A stretch of DNA of 64,000 bases from Aptenodytes patagonicus (lineage: Eukaryota > Chordata > Aves > Sphenisciformes > Spheniscidae), in NCBI RefSeq assembly GCF_965638725.1, contig NC_134950.1, positions 26,688,932 to 26,752,931 of the forward strand, read 5' to 3'. The position numbers and the translations under genes were made by a program. The notes beneath the pieces were generated by a model, which saw only the letters and a program-made list of their open reading frames with translations, was not told where the DNA came from and made no database searches. The number at the start of each line of letters is the position of its first letter. The stretch's first letter is position 1. Positions 58,842-64,000 of the stretch are shown piece by piece.

Positions 58842-61800
58842 CTGAAAGACAAAGTAGATGCAAAAATAGAACTCTGGGTAGAGCACAGTCTCCCTTGTAT
58901 TCTTGATATTGGAAGGGAAAGGATGCAAATAAGTAAAGAAATAATAAAATACACCAGCCTGGTCAGAACTGTCTCCCTATGAGCAGCGTTCTCCCACGTT
59001 TGGTTGTTCTGTTGTTGTTTCATTTCTTAGTGGAAGGCCTTTCATTCTTATCTGCAGGCAGCACCTCTAGTTCAGAGATCTCTCATGCTTCTCATTTCTG
59101 TTGTTCTTGGTTGTGTTTCTTTTGGTTTTTGGGGGAGCTTGGGGTGGGGGGAGAAATCTCTTGAGTCCCTGTGTAGCTCACTCGTTTTTATACTAGTGAC
59201 ATGACATTTATCTCCTTTCACTACAGAAATGTTTCCTCCTTCAGTGACATTATATTGCTCCGTCGGTGCAATATGGTGCTGACTATATATCATACCTCTC
59301 CATGATGGTGGATCTGCATTTCTTTCTCACCCCACATCTGCTTTACAGTATCGGGTTATCTGTCTGAGTCAGACTTCTCACTTCTCAGTGCCTGTTCCTG
59401 TTTTTTTTTCCATGTATTCCTACATGCATCACAGCTGTGGCTAGTCCTTCTGGACCTTGAAGTGCTATGAATTTTTACTGTTCCAGCAAATGATATTTTG
59501 TTAGCATGTGTGAAAGGGGTGTTAGGAAGCCTTTCCCTCCTTCACCCCTGTTCTTGTCCTCTTATTCCCTTCATTACATCTGGCAGTGCCATTCCCTGTC
59601 TGCATGTTTATAATGTACATAGTACGAGCAGAGTAATTTTAGGCAAGGACAAATTTCTACCATATGTTCATGTCCTTCTACTAAGATAACTGAAATAAAC
59701 AGGCTTCAGGAGTAATTTAATTCCCAACATCTAATGGACTTATGTTTAGGATTAGAGTAAAAACTGTAACTGTGATAACTTTGTGATAATTGTGATAGCA
59801 TCTTGTGTAACTTCATCTATCTGAGTAATTGTCTAATAATCAGTCTATAATTTTGTCGGCTGCTCCCTAATTATCTTGCTTTTTTTTGTCCCTCCCCGCT
59901 TACCTCGCTTTTGACTCCTGTGGAATCATCTCAGTTGATGTGCTTGCCTTAGATCAGAATTCTTATCAGGTAGAAGTGGTAGGAGAGAGATGTACTCCAA
60001 GACCAGGAGAGATTACTTATAGCTAATCTTGCTTGTCATGCTCCTGTTTTCTAACATCTTCCACATCACTAGCTTCAATTCCTTTATTTCATTTATATTT
60101 CTACACATTTTCTGGCTTGGCATTTTTTTCCCCCCATACAATGAAAACGCATAGACTAGAACTTGCATATGATCTTCTTTGGGCAGACTTTGTGTCCACT
60201 GGATTTCCAATAGGCAAGTTGCTTATAATTATGAGAGAGTTGTTTCTGAGTGGGAGGAGCAAATGGGGAACTGTGGGGAACTGTGGTACCCAGGCTGGCT
60301 GGCTAAGCTGTCTTTTAAAATTTCTTGTGTCTTATTTTAAAGTGCTTTAGGATGGTTCCATATGAATTTTAACTTTGGTAAAATCATAAAAAGGTTACTC
60401 ATGAAGATGATAAAGTGTTGTTTTCCTAGCATGTTGATTACTTTTCCATTTTGCACATGAAAATAAAGAGAAGCCTTTAGAAAGAATGCCTTTTAGCATT
60501 TTTCAAGGTTTTAAAATACATGAAATGTAGCTTCTTAGTGTGTATTCCTAACAAGTCATGCCTGTATTCTGTTTTTAAATATCTAGGTCTTAAATAATTT
60601 GAAAAATCTCATTGTCTAAGTCTTAGATTTAAAAAAAAAAAAAAAAAAAGGTGCTGTTTGCAGTAGTTAAAATAATAGTCTGTTAGCTGGGTGTGTAACA
60701 CATGACTAAATTTCAGTCATTCTGTGACCTATGTTTCTGTGTTTTATCTCTGCTAAAAATGAAAGCGTTCACCTTGATGTCAGCCAAGTTGCCTCTGTAG
60801 TGATGGTTGCTCTTAATGGCATTCACTTAGTCTGGGCAAAGTTTCCTCCATAATAAAGATACAATTTCCTGAAGTTTTATTGAAGACTAGCTAACAAAAT
60901 TAGTCTCTGTGAATTCTTTCTTGTAAAACCTGCAGTTCTTTGGTGCTAAAGTAGTTGAAAACCTCGTCTGTGACTTGTGTGTAAGAGGGGGTGGTAAGGT
61001 CAGAGAACCCAAGGAAAGCTCAGCCGTCTGCAGGCATTGGCATTCCCCACTGTCCCTGCCTTTCTTCCGTGCTATGGGATTTCACACTATTTTATCGTAG
61101 TGATTACACAGAACGGTTTGTTGATGTATCCAAACACCTCTGAGTGAACGTAACACCTTGTTTGACTCTGTATTATTCACACAAGAAGAATATAATATAA
61201 TTTTCATTGAATACTTAATCAGCAGTTACTCCACATGATTTATGACTTCTATTTGCTGTTTAGCAAAACTGCAGACTTGAAAAATCCTACTTAAGATTTT
61301 GTATTTTATGTATGCAAATAGAGTTTTTAAAAAAAAATAAGTCATTGTTTCCTGGCCATTTCCTGTTTGCTCTCGATTGTCATCTATAGTTAGTATAATC
61401 ACAATAATTAGCATAATTTAACATGAATGTCAGCTAAAAAATAATTCCTCTGGATTATGGTGCCCCTCCATACTCAGCTGATGTCAGGATCCAGTTTGGT
61501 TAAGGCTCAATCATTTTATTTACAGTATTCTGTATGTTGCCATTTGCTTACTTGGTATGTCTTTATATGATCCTTGTCTATATTGCTAATGCTTTCTCAA
61601 AAATGTCTATTTTTAAAGCTTAGAACTTTCTGCATGCTTGAAATAAGTAAATCAATTTATAAATTACCAAATTTTTTTTTCTTTAATTTAACAGTGAAAC
61701 AATAGGACAAAATGTTTATCTAGTTTGGGGATGTCGAGGAGGGATTTTGGACTGCCTGTGGTTAGTTACTACAACGTTATTTGTTTCCTCTATCACATAA

Positions 61801-64000
61801 AATCTGTTGCAGTAGTCTGAAGTTGTATCTATTATTTATCACTGAAGAGGGCATGTGAAAGAGAGTAATTTATTATAACTCTGCAGCAGTTTGCAGGTAA
61901 ATTTTACTTAGCCCACTTGTTGATACTATTAAGAATACCATTCTGTGAAGTCTAGAAATGTTTGTGTGGCACGTACCAGAAAGACCGAAGTAAAAGTCGG
62001 TATGTATAACATTACTATTACTGTTGATACATTCTCATGTCATAATATGGCATTCACTTAGGGGTGCACATGTAAGCCAAAAAACATTATTTTGACTTGT
62101 AAACTCTGCAAGTTTCACCCAGGTGATGTTTGCATTATTTTGCATTGTAAGGAAGCTTTGGCAGTAGGTTGTACATCATGATGGACTTCCAGGTGACATG
62201 GAAGTCACTTTATGCTGGGTTGCCTCCTCTCAGGCTATAATGTGTATGTTCTAGATATGTATTTGTGTGTGTTTGTCTTTTTGAAGTAGCTCAGCTTTTT
62301 TCTGTGAACCAGACTGAGAGGAGAATACGCTGGTTTGTATGTATTGAATTTTTATGATCTTCCCTTTGTAGTGTTATAGTTTCTCTGTGCTTTTGAAAAA
62401 GTACTTGAAATTTGGCACCAAGCTGGTCTTTGGCCATTCCTATAAAACCTCGCTCAAGTTTGTATAATTCTTAAGTCATTGGCAAACACAGAATTTGGTC
62501 ATTTTCAGTACAAGTTTGTTATACTTCAGATATAGCCCCTAATTGAATTTTTAGGAGAGTCTGTCCAAACCTGGGCACACTGCACTGTTGAGAGGAGAAC
62601 AGTGATTTCTCAGCTGTGAACACCTTGAATGAAAGCAAGAAAATGTGTCCCGAGTTTTGCTGCTAGCAGGCCAAGGCAGCCGCAGTGAGGAAGCCACTTT
62701 GTTTAGATCCAGAGAGGGTGACAGATGACAGCAAGGATCTCGAGCACAACTGCCCTTCTTTCGGGGCGGTAAGGATTTCAAAGCTCTTGGACTATACAGC
62801 TGGATAGGTAATGGCCTAGCTCTTCTGCGAAAAGTTTGAGACCAGCAATAGCCTGGAAAATACGGCTCGTAGCTCTGTGATTCAGAGTACTGCATAGTGT
62901 GTGCACAGGTGAGGGCTGAATTAAGCTTACTTAGGGAATTTTGCCATTGTTGTTAGTTATAATTATTTCTGCTCGACAAAATTTGTTCGTTTCTGAAGAG
63001 GTTTTGTTAGATAGCTGTATGTGCTAATTTGCTGTAGTTGACTTTTGAAAATACGCTATTCCTAAGTCAAATTCCAAGATGGTACTAAAGATGTTTTTCG
63101 ACAGTCAGAAGTTAAATCTATTTTGAGAGTTTCAGGTACTTTAGCTCTGAATATATAGTGGGCATCTGTAAAGATTGTTCTCAGATGAAATATAGTAGAG
63201 ATAAATTTGATCTTTTTTTGAATCTCATCCTTCTCTGATGAGTATGCACATGTACATATGTACGTACACACACATACTCAATGAGATATGCATACGGTAA
63301 GTTGATAAGATGAGCTGCGCGTGCTGCAGAGGCATCAAGGGTCAAAGCAATCCCTTGGGAATAGCAAATGGACCCAGTCTGCTGATGGAAAGCTGCCATG
63401 TCTCCATGTCCTCTAGCATTTTCTTATATAAGTGGTCAGCTCAGGACCAAAAATAGGCAGGGCTGACACATAGTAGACTCTGTTAAAAGCATCCTGAATT
63501 TACAGCTGCCTGCATGGAATCATCTTATTAATTTGCATTGGAATTTCTATGCAATTTAAGTTGTATTCAGTTTTCTTACATACAGAACCAGCAAAGGCAG
63601 CACAGTAAGCATCGCTTACCTCCACAAGGATGAATTTTTCCTCTTCCCTCCTCCCTCATCTTCCCTGTTCCAGTTTTGCTTTCCTAGTAAGAATTATAAC
63701 TAGAGCTCTAGGTTTTTGTGCTTGGGCCATAAATATTCCTTTTCTGCTTGGACTACTGAATGGATTAAATTTATGTACATCAAAGTTATGTAACTTGATT
63801 TGGAAAGATTATTCTTTCCCTTTCCAAATATTTCGTCAGCCACTCTGCAAGTAATCATTGCTGCATAACACATGAAAATTGTCAAAAATATGACTCATCC
63901 TTTGTGTGCCTCTTTCTAGGGTAATGGCATAAATTTTAAACAGTCCTGTTTAAATAATTTAGGTTAGGAATATATTGTGTTTCATACTTATCACACTGGG

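Larger units (their letters stand above)
32939..64000 (+). other. very long RAD54B intron hosting FSBP and repeats
   Basis: No later RAD54B exon was recognised up to the window end. The interval is AT-rich and carries two LTR-like repeats, a long CR1, FSBP with its CpG island and a candidate antisense exon. 35.0-40.4, 44.4-47.9 and 59.3-64.0 kb contain nothing else I can name. Confidence 0.6.

Noticed and set aside
59072..59293. - strand open frame of 73 codons upstream of the antisense exon
   Set aside because: No good acceptor/donor pair brackets it, and it does not join 58841 in phase.
59902..59960. Short - strand candidate exon with a strong donor (GCGAG|GTAAGC)
   Set aside because: Its only open frame ends in phase 2, which does not fit the phase-0 start at 58841; a missing middle exon would be required.
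62551..62895. 114-codon - strand open frame beginning MQYSESQSYEP
   Set aside because: The first 45 residues look protein-like, but no consensus donor follows, the second half looks random, and no link to the 58.6-kb exon could be made in phase. Worth including in any transcript check of that exon.
43680..64000. Search for CRISPR arrays, operons or phage-like systems
   Set aside because: Nothing of the kind is present anywhere in the window; the DNA is vertebrate in structure throughout.

Overview
The window reads as an avian nuclear chromosome segment. It carries split genes with GT-AG introns, CpG-island promoters, and CR1 LINE copies, one of which ends in the typical (ATTCTATG)n tail. Four protein-coding genes are recognisable from their translations, and the order VIRMA - RAD54B with FSBP nested inside matches the vertebrate 8q22.1-type synteny block as I know it. 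The species cannot be fixed from sequence alone; the CR1 family points to a bird.

Layout. (1) 428-8601, + strand: the last nine coding exons of VIRMA (m6A-writer scaffold), with a compact 3' UTR ending near 8790. (2) 8800-16810: no coding gene seen; the right part is probably a long 3' UTR of the next gene. (3) 16811-22963, - strand: five exons giving a complete 288-residue RING/TRAF-zinc-finger/coiled-coil E3 ligase of the RNF41 (NRDP1)/RNF151/PDZRN type, with a probable 5' UTR exon at about 28.47 kb. (4) 28.2-29.1 kb: a CpG island that looks like a bidirectional promoter for the RING gene (-) and RAD54B (+), with two perfect NRF1 palindromes. (5) 31912-32938, + strand: the first two coding exons of RAD54B; the rest lies beyond 64000. 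(6) 32.9-64.0 kb: one very long RAD54B intron. It holds a long CR1 LINE (about 40.46-43.64 kb), two directly oriented copies of a dispersed LTR-like repeat (about 34.0-34.8 and 48.2-49.0 kb), the complete two-exon FSBP gene (51222-56384) with its own CpG island, and a candidate terminal exon of an unrecognised antisense gene (58599-58841, -).

Functionally the genes are independent: RNA methylation (VIRMA), ubiquitination (RING gene), homologous recombination (RAD54B) and transcriptional repression (FSBP). The shared features are architectural: a head-to-head promoter for the RING gene and RAD54B, and FSBP nested in RAD54B. I saw no CRISPR array, operon or other prokaryotic system. The most interesting items are the extra RING gene between VIRMA and RAD54B, the antisense exon at 58.6 kb, the paired repeats with an internal degenerate 31-bp array, and the regulatory motif clusters in the two CpG islands.
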